The notes beneath the pieces were generated by a model. The model was given only the letters and a program-made list of their open reading frames with translations. It was not told where the DNA came from and did not search any database. 64,000 nt of DNA from positions 1 to 64,000 of the forward strand of contig NZ_JAKEEB010000013.1 in assembly GCF_021462825.1 (NCBI RefSeq), written 5' to 3'. This DNA comes from Streptomyces glomeratus. Its GTDB lineage: Bacteria > Actinomycetota > Actinomycetes > Streptomycetales > Streptomycetaceae. A program made the translations under genes and the position numbers. Position 1 is the stretch's first letter. Every line of letters begins with the position of its first letter. Of the stretch, positions 9,085-16,616 are shown piece after piece.

Positions 9085-9975
9085 TCAGTGGCCCATCGCC
9101 GCGCGGACGGCCGCGACCAGTTCCGCCACTCCGTGCTCCTTCAGGACGCTGCAGTGGTCGCCCTTCAGCTCCACGACCCGGGGGGCGGCCGCCGAGCAGC
9201 CCGAGCGCCCATCGATGAAGGAGTGGTCGTCTCCCTGGGCCTTGAAGAGGGTGATCGGCGCTTCGAGGGTGCGCTCGGCCAGTTCGCGGAAGGTGTACTC
9301 GAACTCGTACGTCGTACCCACGATGCGGGTGATGCGGCGGATCACGGCCTCGTCCAGGGACGGGCACAGGCCGTGGACATAGGAGACGAAGCCGTCCTCG
9401 TCGTGCGCCTGGGCGAGGCGGGCGTCCACGGCGGGGCCGTGGACGGTGCCCGCGAAGACGGAGAAGGGAATCTTCAGGTAGGCCGGGTTGCCGAACGACG
9501 CCTCCCGTCCCCAGGTACGGCCGTCCTCCTCGCGTACCTTCGGGTTGCCCGGGCAGATCAGAAGCAGGTGCTCGACCTTCTCCCCGGCCTGCTCCAGCTG
9601 CCAGGCCGCCTCGAAGGCGACACGGGCGCCGAAGGAATAGCCCCACAGGGCGTAGGGGCCGCTCGGCTGGACACGGCGGATCTCCGCGACATCCGCGGCG
9701 GCCGTCTCGCGGATGGTGTCGTAGGGGGTCTCGCCGTCGTTGATGCCGTGCGCCTGGACACCGAAGAAGGGGCGGTTCAGGTCGGCCTCGCGGCCCAGCA
9801 GGTGCAGGAACTGGCGCCCGGGAACCCCGGAGCTCTCCGGGACCCCCGGCCCTGTGCACCTTCGCCAGGGCCCCGGCAGAGCCTGTCGACGGCGAATCCC
9901 CAACCCCCGAGATCCGTCGGGGTCATCCCCCATTTCCCAGATCGGTTGTTGCCCGTCTCCTGAGCCCGCCAGCAC
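9085..9975 (-). CDS. Type I-like thioesterase lacking the N-terminal strand; possibly a decayed gene
   Basis: From about residue 52 the frame reads as an alpha/beta-hydrolase thioesterase of the NRPS/PKS kind: LNRPFFGVQAHGIN, nucleophile Ser in GYSFGA, the acidic region ITLFKAQGDD and catalytic His in GDHCSVL near the end. What should precede it, the first beta strand and the HG.GG oxyanion loop, is absent; instead there is an Arg/Trp/Pro-rich stretch that does not look like protein. No synthetase lies nearby. Either the 5' part was lost by frameshift or replacement, or the protein is non-functional. The given start is simply the first Met of the frame. The neighbour on the plus strand begins 10 bases away. 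Confidence 0.6.
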   Translation of the reverse strand: MLAGSGDGQQPIWEMGDDPDGSRGLGIRRRQALPGPWRRCTGPGVPESSGVPGRQFLHLLGREADLNRPFFGVQAHGINDGETPYDTIRETAAADVAEIRRVQPSGPYALWGYSFGARVAFEAAWQLEQAGEKVEHLLLICPGNPKVREEDGRTWGREASFGNPAYLKIPFSVFAGTVHGPAVDARLAQAHDEDGFVSYVHGLCPSLDEAVIRRITRIVGTTYEFEYTFRELAERTLEAPITLFKAQGDDHSFIDGRSGCSAAAPRVVELKGDHCSVLKEHGVAELVAAVRAAMGH

Positions 9976-9984
9976 ACTGAATCC

Positions 9985-10602
9985 ATGTCAGGCGATCTCT
10001 CCGGAGCAGACGACTCTCGCCGTCGCCCGGTGTCCGAGCAGCGGGTGTCTCATCGGGACCGGGACGCGGCCGTGGAGATCCTCCGGGTCGCGGCCGGTGA
10101 CGGCCGGCTGACGGCCGCCGAGCTGGAAGAGCGCGTAGAAGCGGCGCTGGTGGCGCGCACCGCGTCCGACCTCGCGGAACTGACCGCCGATCTGCCTCTC
10201 GAAGGGATGCCGCCACAGGCTCGCGAGGTGATCCGGATCGACCAGCGCTTCGGAGAGGGCAAGCGCGCCGGTCGCTGGCTGGTTCCCCACCGGATGGAGA
10301 TCCGGCTGATGTTCAGCGACCTGAAACTCGACTTCACCGAGGCCGTGATCACCCACGACACCCTGCACATCGAGGTGGACCTGCGCATCGGCGGCAATCT
10401 GACGCTGGTCACCGGACCGGGGATCGTGGTCGACGCCGACGACGTCACCTACAGCCGCGGCGACATCAAGGTCCACCCGGTCACCGGCCCGGAGATTCCC
10501 GTACGACTGCGCGTGGTGCTGACCGGCAGGTCGACCGGCGGCGACATCGTGGCCCGTCTGCCACGACGCACCCCTTGGCAGCGGCTGCGCCGCAAGTCCT
10601 GA
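9985..10602 (+). CDS. DUF1707 (SHOCT-like) domain protein
   Basis: A 205-residue cytoplasmic protein. The N-terminal DUF1707 domain is clear: VSHRDRDAAVEILRVAAGDGRL...ELEERV.AAL.ART..DL..LTADLP. The C-terminal half is a beta-rich repeat-like domain (MFSDLKLDFTEAVITHDTLHIEV and following) similar to cell-wall-active-antibiotic-response proteins, expected to form a beta-helix-type fold. Such proteins are common in actinobacteria and have no assigned reaction. It starts at the ATG 9985 and appears monocistronic. Confidence 0.78.
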   Translation: MSGDLSGADDSRRRPVSEQRVSHRDRDAAVEILRVAAGDGRLTAAELEERVEAALVARTASDLAELTADLPLEGMPPQAREVIRIDQRFGEGKRAGRWLVPHRMEIRLMFSDLKLDFTEAVITHDTLHIEVDLRIGGNLTLVTGPGIVVDADDVTYSRGDIKVHPVTGPEIPVRLRVVLTGRSTGGDIVARLPRRTPWQRLRRKS

Positions 10603-10755
10603 GCGCCCGGCCCCTGTTCGGCCGGCGTCTTCGCGACCGGTGGGACGTCGAGGTGCCCCAGGGCGCGGGCGCGCCTACGAGGAACCTGCCCCGGAGGATC
10701 GGGGCAGATCGCTCGAGTCTTGCGCGGCTTGCGCAGTGTGCGGTGTGGCCGGGAA

Positions 10756-11241
10756 CTAGAAGTAGATGATGTCCCAGTGGCTGACTTCATCGCAGTAGAG
10801 GTCGCCTGACGGGGACTTCCACAGCGCGAAGCCATCGCCGCGGAGGCCGACGTATTGGAAGGTGCCCTTGATGTAGTTGTTGAGAGCGGGGATGGGCAGG
10901 AGGTCGATCTTGTAGCCGTTGGCGTGGGTGTACTTCTCGCCCTCCCCGTGGCCGACCTCCGTGCCGCCGGTGACGATGAGGCTCGCGACGCCGCTGGCCT
11001 TCTTGAGGTTGATCACCCCGTCCACCGTGTCACTGAGGATGCCCTCGTACGAGACGCAGTCCGGGTTGTTCTTGTCGGTACAGCCCCCGGGGGATGTGGC
11101 CGTGATGCCGTTGGAGATCAGCCGTGCCTCCGCCTGCGCCTGGGTCAACGGCGTACCGGAAGCCGAAGCAACCCCGGCGGTGAACAACAGAGCGGCCCCG
11201 ACCCCGGTGACAGTGACTGTCAGCTGGGGCAGTACGCGCAT
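10756..11241 (-). CDS. Secreted protein of unknown function
   Basis: A 161-residue protein starting at the ATG 11239-11241, with an excellent ribosome site (AGGAGG, 5 bases upstream). Residues 1-27 are a Sec signal peptide (basic start, hydrophobic core, cleavage after ASA). The mature part opens with TQAQAEARL, has two cysteines (GGCTDKNNPDC) and later a GGTEVGHGEGEKYTHANGYKIDL segment, and ends WDIIYF. The TQAQAEARL.SNGIT and DCVSYEGI pattern recurs in streptomycete extracellular proteins of unknown role. No catalytic motif was recognised. Confidence 0.7.
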   Translation of the reverse strand: MRVLPQLTVTVTGVGAALLFTAGVASASGTPLTQAQAEARLISNGITATSPGGCTDKNNPDCVSYEGILSDTVDGVINLKKASGVASLIVTGGTEVGHGEGEKYTHANGYKIDLLPIPALNNYIKGTFQYVGLRGDGFALWKSPSGDLYCDEVSHWDIIYF

Positions 11242-11478
11242 GGTGCCTCCTGAAGGTTGGGTGTCTGACGCCGACCGTGCGTCACGGAGCACAACGACCG
11301 TTCTCCGCACCGGTGCCGGGTGATCAAGGCAAGATCGCCGGGACGGAGTGCCGGCCGTACCGGGGCGGTCCGATGGGCTGATCTTCGCGACGACGCCCGG
11401 CAGTGTCACGACTCCCGCAGCCTGAACCTCATGCACGCGCGAGCCGGGATGTCAGCGGCGTGAGGTTCACTGAGCGCC

Positions 11479-12315
11479 ATGGAGGATTCGGAAGTCGTTG
11501 CCGCCATCCGGAAGATCATCGACTCGTCCGTTGTGAGCGGACCACCGGTCGTTCTCGAGGCCTCGGAGGGCACAAGTCTGAGGGAACTGCTTGCCGAAGT
11601 GAGCCGGTGGGCAGGCAGGCCCCGCAACCTCGCCGCGGACGGCTTCACCGACCCCTCACTCACCGAGCGCACCGGACTGCCGCTCGTCGAACCGTTCGGG
11701 GACGAGTTGCTCGAGATGCGGGGCTGGGCCTACAGGTCTCACTGGGTCGGTTGCGGCAGCGTCGCCACCTCACACCGGGAGCGCGTGGTCGTGGTGATCG
11801 CCCACCGTGAGGACCCTGCGGTCACCGGGTTTCCCGAGGGTGCCTCCTGGGCCGGGAAACTGCGCATCCTCACCGGCTGGCAACCGGTGCCGCAGCCGGC
11901 CGTCGACTGGCCTGCCGTCGAGGCCGATCTGGGCACCTCGCTGCCGAGCGATTACAAGGAGATCGTCGACCTCTTCGGTCCGGGCGGCTTCGACGAGTAC
12001 GTCGACCTCCTTGTCCCCGGAGCCCTGGGCATGGACATCGTGGACTGGGCCAAGAGCGAGGGCTATCCGGTGCCGGACGGGCTCCTGAGATGGGGATCGT
12101 CGGAGCAGGAGTTCGACTTCCTCTGGCAGACCAGGACGGCCAGTCCGGACGACTGGCCCGTCCTCGTCGGCCAGTACGGCGACTGGGAGCGATACGACTG
12201 CGGTCTGGGCGAGTTCCTCGTCCGCATGCTCACGGACCCCATGTACGCGTTCCCCACAAGCCGCCTGGACGCTCACTTCTTTTGCAGTAACGACCTTCGA
12301 TCCGTTGAGGGGTGA
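11479..12315 (+). CDS. SMI1/KNR4-family protein
   Basis: A 278-residue protein. The C-terminal ~160 residues carry the SMI1/KNR4 signature: a tryptophan-led helix (WPAVEADLGTSLPSDYKEIVDLFGPGGFDEYV), ALGMDIVDWAKS, a central WGSSEQEFDFLWQT and a WPVLVGQYGDWERYDCGLGEFLVRML segment. The N-terminal ~120 residues are of unknown fold. In bacteria such domains often serve as immunity proteins to polymorphic toxins, but no toxin gene is adjacent here, so that role is only a possibility. Confidence 0.8.
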   Translation: MEDSEVVAAIRKIIDSSVVSGPPVVLEASEGTSLRELLAEVSRWAGRPRNLAADGFTDPSLTERTGLPLVEPFGDELLEMRGWAYRSHWVGCGSVATSHRERVVVVIAHREDPAVTGFPEGASWAGKLRILTGWQPVPQPAVDWPAVEADLGTSLPSDYKEIVDLFGPGGFDEYVDLLVPGALGMDIVDWAKSEGYPVPDGLLRWGSSEQEFDFLWQTRTASPDDWPVLVGQYGDWERYDCGLGEFLVRMLTDPMYAFPTSRLDAHFFCSNDLRSVEG

Positions 12316-12709
12316 CTCGGCCACGGCACTCCTCGCACCGCGCTGACCGCAGCATGCGCCAGGTCCTATGTCAGCGTGGGCTTACGGGCGAGGATCTGGA
12401 TCCCCCGGATCGCGGCCTGCCTGCCGATCCCGTTGAGCCAGGGCAGATGCAGCGGGTGGGTGAACGTCTTCGTGGCAGCGGCGGAATCCCAGTGGGAAAC
12501 CCGGCTGGCGAGGCCGGACGTGGCGGGTGCCTCCCTGGGTGCATGGCTGAATCCCATCATGCCGCCACTGCGGTGGAAAATTACGTCGCCGGATTTCGGC
12601 AGGCGAGGGAAGAGCGCCCCTTGCGTCCGCGCCGTAACGCTCAGGACATGCCGAAGAATGTAGCGTGCTGCCCGGCCCCGATCGGGGACCCTGTCGCGAG
12701 GAGCCGGGA
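12316..12709 (+). other. 394-bp stretch with no convincing gene
   Basis: No reading frame here looks like a conserved protein on either strand. A 64-codon minus-strand frame (12366-12560) ends with ARKP-like residues reminiscent of some methyltransferase tails, but this is too weak to annotate. The last ~50 bases presumably carry the mscL promoter. Confidence 0.4.
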
Positions 12710-13153
12710 ATGCTCAAGGGTTTCAAGAACTTCCTGATGCGCGGCGATGTCGTCGTCGTAGCCGTAGGTCTCATCGTCGCATTGGCCTTCAGTAACCTGG
12801 TCAAGGCATTCACCGATTTTGTGATCAACCCCATCATTGCGCGCGCTCAGGGCGGCAATTCAGTCGGATTGGGCTGGCAACTCGGCCAGGCGGGCAACAA
12901 GAGCACGTACCTTGATATCGGTTCTTTCATCTCGACGGTCATCTACTTCATCATCTTCATGGCCGTCGTCTACTTCCTCATCGTCGAACCGTACAAGCGC
13001 TATTCGGCGCGGCGCGGTGCGGTGGTCTTCGGGGACCCGGGGCCCGTCAAGACGTGCCCGGCCTGCCTGTCCGAGGACCTGCCGGCCGCTGCTGCCAAGT
13101 GCCGGCACTGCGGCACCGACCAGCCGCCGGTGGCCGGAACGCCACGCCCCTGA
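12710..13153 (+). CDS. mscL: Large-conductance mechanosensitive channel (MscL) with C-terminal zinc ribbon
   Basis: A 147-residue membrane protein. It opens with MLKGFKNFLMRGDVV, the hallmark MscL N-terminal helix and TM1 start. TM1 is at ~14-40 and TM2 at ~72-95 after a short extracellular loop. The pore helix region is more Val/Ala-rich than E. coli MscL. After residue ~105 there is CPAC...CRHC, a zinc-ribbon not found in classical MscL. A good ribosome site (GAGGAG) precedes the ATG. Expected role: tension-gated release of solutes on hypo-osmotic shock. The extra metal-binding tail suggests a modified cytoplasmic gate or partner binding (inference). Confidence 0.85.
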   Translation: MLKGFKNFLMRGDVVVVAVGLIVALAFSNLVKAFTDFVINPIIARAQGGNSVGLGWQLGQAGNKSTYLDIGSFISTVIYFIIFMAVVYFLIVEPYKRYSARRGAVVFGDPGPVKTCPACLSEDLPAAAAKCRHCGTDQPPVAGTPRP

Positions 13154-13167
13154 TCGGACAGGGAGCC

Positions 13168-13188
13168 GCTGCCCCGTAGTGGGGCAGC
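13168..13188 (+). terminator. Hairpin after mscL
   Basis: An 8-bp GC stem (13168-13175 with 13181-13188) around a short loop starts 14 bases past the mscL stop. Confidence 0.5.
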
Positions 13189-13189
13189 G

Positions 13190-13306
13190 CGGGCTGGCCC
13201 CGCCGAGGTCGTCGGTCTGCGCTGGATGGACGTCGACCTGGAGCAGGGCACCGTCCGTGTCGAGGTCACCCGCACCCTGGTCGCCGGCAAGGTCATCGGG
13301 AGCCCT
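13190..13306 (+). pseudogene. Fragment of a phage-type tyrosine recombinase (integrase)
   Basis: One frame reads AEVVGLRWMDVDLEQGTVRV and on to TLVAGKVIG, which is the recognisable segment around the first catalytic-arginine box (ExxGLRWsDvDL) of actinobacterial tyrosine recombinases. Nothing else of the enzyme is present on either side. It lies ~330 bases from a 23-bp copy of the tRNA-Arg 3' end, fitting the debris of an old integration event. Confidence 0.65.
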
Positions 13307-13341
13307 GACCTCCACTTGGGAGGATCAGGGCTCTGACCTGA

Positions 13342-13554
13342 ATGGTGGCTGCCGTGCCGCCGGCATCGGGTGCGCCTCCCGGGCCGCCCATCGTCCCCAC
13401 GTATGCCTGGACCAGGAAGGTTCCCCACATCAACGTCGCCCCCCCGGCAGGGATCATCCTCTGTGTGGTGATCGGGACCACCACCGTCCTACTGACGGTG
13501 GTGATCACGATTGCAGCCCTGCCGGACGGAGTGCTCGCCCAGTTGCTGATCTGA
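13342..13554 (+). CDS. Small single-span membrane protein (hypothetical)
   Basis: A 70-residue frame. The first ~45 residues are Pro/Ala-rich, then one hydrophobic span (AGIILCVVIGTTTVLLTVV, ~46-66) and a short end. A purine-rich stretch (GGGAGGA) lies ~18 bases before the ATG, rather far. An overlapping minus-strand frame (13293-13508) competes but has no ribosome site or recognisable features. No family recognised. Confidence 0.4.
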   Translation: MVAAVPPASGAPPGPPIVPTYAWTRKVPHINVAPPAGIILCVVIGTTTVLLTVVITIAALPDGVLAQLLI

Positions 13555-13598
13555 CGAACCAGTGCGTCGAGACAGCGTTGACGTCACCCGCTGATGCC

Positions 13599-13631
13599 AG
13601 AGGCCCCTCGGGATAATCCCGAGGGGCCTCT
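13599..13631 (+). terminator. Hairpin copy A, paired with the tRNA-Arg fragment
   Basis: A 14-bp perfect stem (13599-13612 with 13618-13631). Nearly the same hairpin sits at 15306-15339 beside the intact tRNA-Arg, so hairpin and tRNA end were duplicated together. Confidence 0.6.
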
Positions 13632-13635
13632 TGAT

Positions 13636-13658
13636 CTGTGCGCACTCGGCAGGATTCG
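13636..13658 (+). repeat. Truncated 3' end of tRNA-Arg (candidate att site)
   Basis: Twenty-three bases identical to 15342-15364, covering the last 18 bases of the minus-strand tRNA-Arg(ACG) and 5 flanking bases. With the preceding hairpin the duplication reaches ~65 bp. Direct repeats of a tRNA 3' end are what tyrosine-recombinase integration leaves. Confidence 0.7.
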
Positions 13659-13709
13659 TAAGGTGCCGTCACTTACGGCTGCGACGGCTGGTCCCGTCGG
13701 CCGGGGTCG

Positions 13710-15026
13710 TCACCGATGAGGATGACTGAGGTTGTCGTACCAGTGGTGGTCGTGCCAGTGCCGGCCGCCCCCGCCGCCTTTGGCCCTCACGGTGAAGCAC
13801 TCGTTGCTGCCGTCCGCCGACACGGCGGCGTAGTTCGGGTTACCCGAGTACTCCGCGCGCCAGCAGTAGGTCCCTGCGACAGTCGGCCGGAACGGCGGGG
13901 ACGTCGCGGTGGCGGTGGTCGGCGACGTGGCGGTCAGCGGCCGTGGGCCGTCCACCGCGGTGCCGCCGCTCGTGCAGCTCGTCGCCGGCGGACCGCAGAC
14001 GAAGAAGGTCACCGTCGCACCGGACGCCGCAGGGTTGCCTTCCTGGGCGTTCCCGGTCACCGTCGCGCGGTCGACGACCGTGCTGCCGACTCGGAGCCTG
14101 GTCCTGGAGGGTCTGGTGACGACGTTCGGCGCGGACGTGTAGCTGATGGTCACCGAGGGAGTACCGGTGGGGTTGGCGACCGTGGAGACGTTGCTGGCGC
14201 TTGCGAAGGCGAAGCTCGAGCCGCCGCCCCCGCCGGCACCGGCGTTGGTCCCCGTAGCGCCGCCGCCCCCACCCCAAAAACCGGCGCCGCCTCCGCCGCC
14301 ACCGGCCCCGAACGGGTAGCTGCCACCGCTGCCACCGGCACCCGGTGTTCCGCCCCCACCGTTGGATTGGGGACCGGCTGAGCCCCCGCCGCCCGTCCCT
14401 CCGGACGTGCACGTTCCACCCGTGCCCGGCCCGGCACCGGCGGCCCCGGTGCCATCAGTGCCGGGATTGCAGTAGGCGAGCCCGACCCCACCGGCGCCAC
14501 CGCTCAGGGAGAGGGCGCCTCCACCACCACCCCCGCCGCCTGCACCCACCAGCCAGCGCGGGTCCGCCGAATCACCGGTCAGCATGCAGCCGGACGAGGT
14601 CGCCGAGCACGTGCGGAGGTCGGACTCGCCGCCGCCCGCCCCACCGTGGGTGGTACCACCGGGGCCACCGCCCACTCCGACCTCGACGTACAGCGTGCTG
14701 CCGGGGGTGACCGGGACGTCGGCCGTCACCTGCGCGCCCGCGCCTCCGGCGCCGCTCGAGGTGGTACCGGCCGCACCGTCGGCGACCACATGGATGCTGG
14801 TCACTCCGGAGGGCACGGTGAACGTGTCTTCACCGGTGGTGGTGTACGTACAGGTGGGCGGCGGCCCGCTACTGAAGACCCCGTTGGTCCCGCACGGACT
14901 CTGTGCGGACGCCTCCTGCCCCGTCATCCCCACGACACCGAGCGCCAGACCCACGGCAAGCGCCGCGGCCGGCGCCCGGCCGCGCAGGCCGAATACCCTC
15001 GCCCCACCACCGTACTTGTGATGCAT
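13710..15026 (-). CDS. Secreted glycine-rich protein with Ig-like C-terminal domain
   Basis: A 438-residue exported protein starting at the ATG 15024-15026 with a strong site (GGGAGG, 4 bases upstream). A signal peptide spans 1-~41 (cleavage near ASAQ). Residues ~45-105 resemble the beta-sandwich that precedes glycine-rich 'GGG-loop' proteins (TYTTTGEDTFTVPSGVTSIHVV). Residues ~115-275 are dominated by Gly tracts with scattered Cys. Residues ~305-415 look like a bacterial Ig-like repeat (TVTGNAQEGNPAASGATVTFFVCGP...YCWRAEYSGNPNYAAV). The tail is His-rich (HWHDHHWYDN), possibly metal-binding. Probably surface-attached or matrix material. It is the only gene between the two tRNA-Arg repeats. 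Confidence 0.75.
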   Translation of the reverse strand: MHHKYGGGARVFGLRGRAPAAALAVGLALGVVGMTGQEASAQSPCGTNGVFSSGPPPTCTYTTTGEDTFTVPSGVTSIHVVADGAAGTTSSGAGGAGAQVTADVPVTPGSTLYVEVGVGGGPGGTTHGGAGGGESDLRTCSATSSGCMLTGDSADPRWLVGAGGGGGGGGALSLSGGAGGVGLAYCNPGTDGTGAAGAGPGTGGTCTSGGTGGGGSAGPQSNGGGGTPGAGGSGGSYPFGAGGGGGGAGFWGGGGGATGTNAGAGGGGGSSFAFASASNVSTVANPTGTPSVTISYTSAPNVVTRPSRTRLRVGSTVVDRATVTGNAQEGNPAASGATVTFFVCGPPATSCTSGGTAVDGPRPLTATSPTTATATSPPFRPTVAGTYCWRAEYSGNPNYAAVSADGSNECFTVRAKGGGGGRHWHDHHWYDNLSHPHR

Positions 15027-15341
15027 CGAACCTCCCGAGGGACACGGCCACCTATAGCCGCGTTTCTGACATACCGTCAGTAAACCAAGGGAGGATTATT
15101 GTCCCCACGCGGCGCGCTGACCGGTGCAGTCATGCGGCCGAGCCGGTGCCTCGGGGCACACGGGACACGACAATCTTCATGGGGCCCCTGCCGTCCGATG
15201 GTCAGAAAAGTCAGAGGCCCTGTGGATCCTCCACAGCGCCTCATCAGCCAGCGAGTCGGAGCCGGACACCGAGGAGTGATCAGCGTTTCCGTCCGCGTTG
15301 ATGTCAGAGGCCCCCTGGGATGATCCCAGGGGGCCTCTGAA
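15027..15341 (-). promoter_or_regulatory. 315-bp upstream region with CTGAC-N5-GTCAG palindrome
   Basis: No gene is supported here. The notable element is the palindrome CTGACATACCGTCAG at 15066-15080, 40 bases upstream of the glycine-rich gene start, a plausible operator. A hairpin (stems 15306-15319 and 15326-15339) ends the region and serves as terminator for tRNA-Arg. Confidence 0.5.
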
Positions 15342-15346
15342 CTGTG

Positions 15347-15419
15347 CGCACTCGGCAGGATTCGAACCTGCAACCTTCTGATCCGTAGTCAGATGCTCTA
15401 TCCGTTAAGCTACGAGTGC
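15347..15419 (-). tRNA. tRNA-Arg(ACG)
   Basis: Seventy-three bases fold as a tRNA. The acceptor GCACTCG pairs with CGAGTGC, the anticodon loop CTACGGA gives ACG, and the T-loop is TTCGAAT. CCA is not encoded. Its 3' end is duplicated at 13636-13658. Confidence 0.95.
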
Positions 15420-15603
15420 TTGTTTTCTGTTTTCCGTCCCCGCTCCCGGCCCTTCCGGCCCGCTCGCGGCGACAGGAAGAACATTACATGACTGCCGCCG
15501 CCATGTGAAATCCATTAGGCACACCCCTTGTGACCTGCGGAAACGTCGCGCGAGGGGGTCGGAGGCGATGGGTGGGCGACCGGGTCGGGACGGGCCCGGC
15601 AAC

Positions 15604-15639
15604 GCCGAAGCCCCGGTCGCGGAGGACCGGGGCTTCGGG
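15604..15639 (-). terminator. Terminator of tRNA-Ser(GCT)
   Basis: A long near-perfect GC stem-loop (about 14 bp, around 15604-15618 with 15625-15639) lies directly downstream of the minus-strand tRNA-Ser gene. Confidence 0.65.
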
Positions 15640-15647
15640 ATCAGGTG

Positions 15648-15738
15648 CGGAGGCGGAGGGATTTGAACCCTCGATGGGCTTTAAGGCCCAAACCGCATTA
15701 GCAGTGCGGCGCCATAGACCGGACTAGGCGACGCCTCC
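15648..15738 (-). tRNA. tRNA-Ser(GCT)
   Basis: Ninety-one bases with acceptor GGAGGCG/CGCCTCC, a long variable arm (type II) and anticodon GCT in the loop CTGCTAA. The T-loop is TTCAAAT. This is the usual streptomycete Ser-GCT gene. Confidence 0.95.
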
Positions 15739-15948
15739 AGCACAACCGTCCGCGCGAGCGCGAAGGTGCGTGCAGATGATGACACAGCCGAGCGGTGTGT
15801 CACCAATCGACCCCCACGGTACTAGGGAGGACGGCCGCAGGGCAAAGCACATGGCCGCCGATCCGGGACCCGCATGTCGCCACCGCGGTCACCCCCGCCA
15901 CTCGGGTCACATACGCAACCGTCCCGCTTGGCCACCGTTAGTCATCGC

Positions 15949-16428
15949 ATGACCCAGTTCACCTCGCGCGCCGTGCTCCTCGGGGCCGCGGCCCTGCTCG
16001 CCGGCGTCACGGCCCCCACCCCGGCGGACGCCCACGGGACACTGCCCCTGCCCCGCGGCGACCAGCTCGTCGTCACCGTCCGGCACACCGGGCGCGCCGA
16101 CGGGATGTACCTGCTGCGCTGCCACCCCTCGCGCGGCAGCCACCCGAACCCCGCCATCGCGTGCGCCATGCTCGACCGGCGGACCATCTGGGGCCGCGAC
16201 CCCTTCGCCCCGGTACCCCCGCGGGCCCTGTGCACGATGCAGTACGGCGGCCCGGCCACCGCGCACATCTCCGGGACCTGGGCCGGACGACCGGTCGACG
16301 CGCAGTACGACCGCCGCGACGGCTGTCAGGTGGCCCGCTGGGACAGCCTCGTGCCCCTGCTGCCGGACGTGCGTACGCCGCAACGGCACCACGGGACCGC
16401 AGCCGGCGCGGGGGCGCGTCCGAGCTGA
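15949..16428 (+). CDS. Subtilisin inhibitor-like (SSI family) secreted protein
   Basis: A 159-residue protein. A signal peptide occupies 1-~27 (cleavage after ADA). The mature part shows the SSI pattern: LVVTVRHTGRADGMYLLRCHP, then SRGSHPNPAIACAML with the first disulfide, CTMQYGGPATAHISGTWAGR and the DGCQVARWDSL end. SSI proteins are extracellular dimeric inhibitors of subtilisin/trypsin-like proteases. The segment CAML.RRTIW is less regular than in known inhibitors, so the reactive-site specificity is unclear. Monocistronic. Confidence 0.82.
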   Translation: MTQFTSRAVLLGAAALLAGVTAPTPADAHGTLPLPRGDQLVVTVRHTGRADGMYLLRCHPSRGSHPNPAIACAMLDRRTIWGRDPFAPVPPRALCTMQYGGPATAHISGTWAGRPVDAQYDRRDGCQVARWDSLVPLLPDVRTPQRHHGTAAGAGARPS

Positions 16429-16616
16429 TATCGGGGGTTCTGCCCGGCGACCTGCGCGGTCACAGCTTCTGCGTCACTTCCGCGTGCGACCTCCCTCTCA
16501 TCCGGCGCCGCCCGCCGGGCCACTGCCCGTAGACTCCCTCGCGTGACACGCTGCGGGCCGGTTGGCAAGATGGCCCTCGCGGTCGGCAAGGTGCGGTAAC
16601 AGGGAGGAAGCGTCTC

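Noticed and set aside
12366-12560. A 64-codon minus-strand frame ending in an ARKP-like tail
   Set aside because: It is too short, has no start context and only a vague resemblance to methyltransferase C-termini.
13293-13508. A minus-strand frame opposite the small membrane protein
   Set aside because: It has no ribosome site and overlaps the plus-strand frame that has a clear membrane span.
15077-15373. A minus-strand frame running across the tRNA-Arg terminator
   Set aside because: It reads through the hairpin and into the tRNA gene, which is incompatible with a protein gene.
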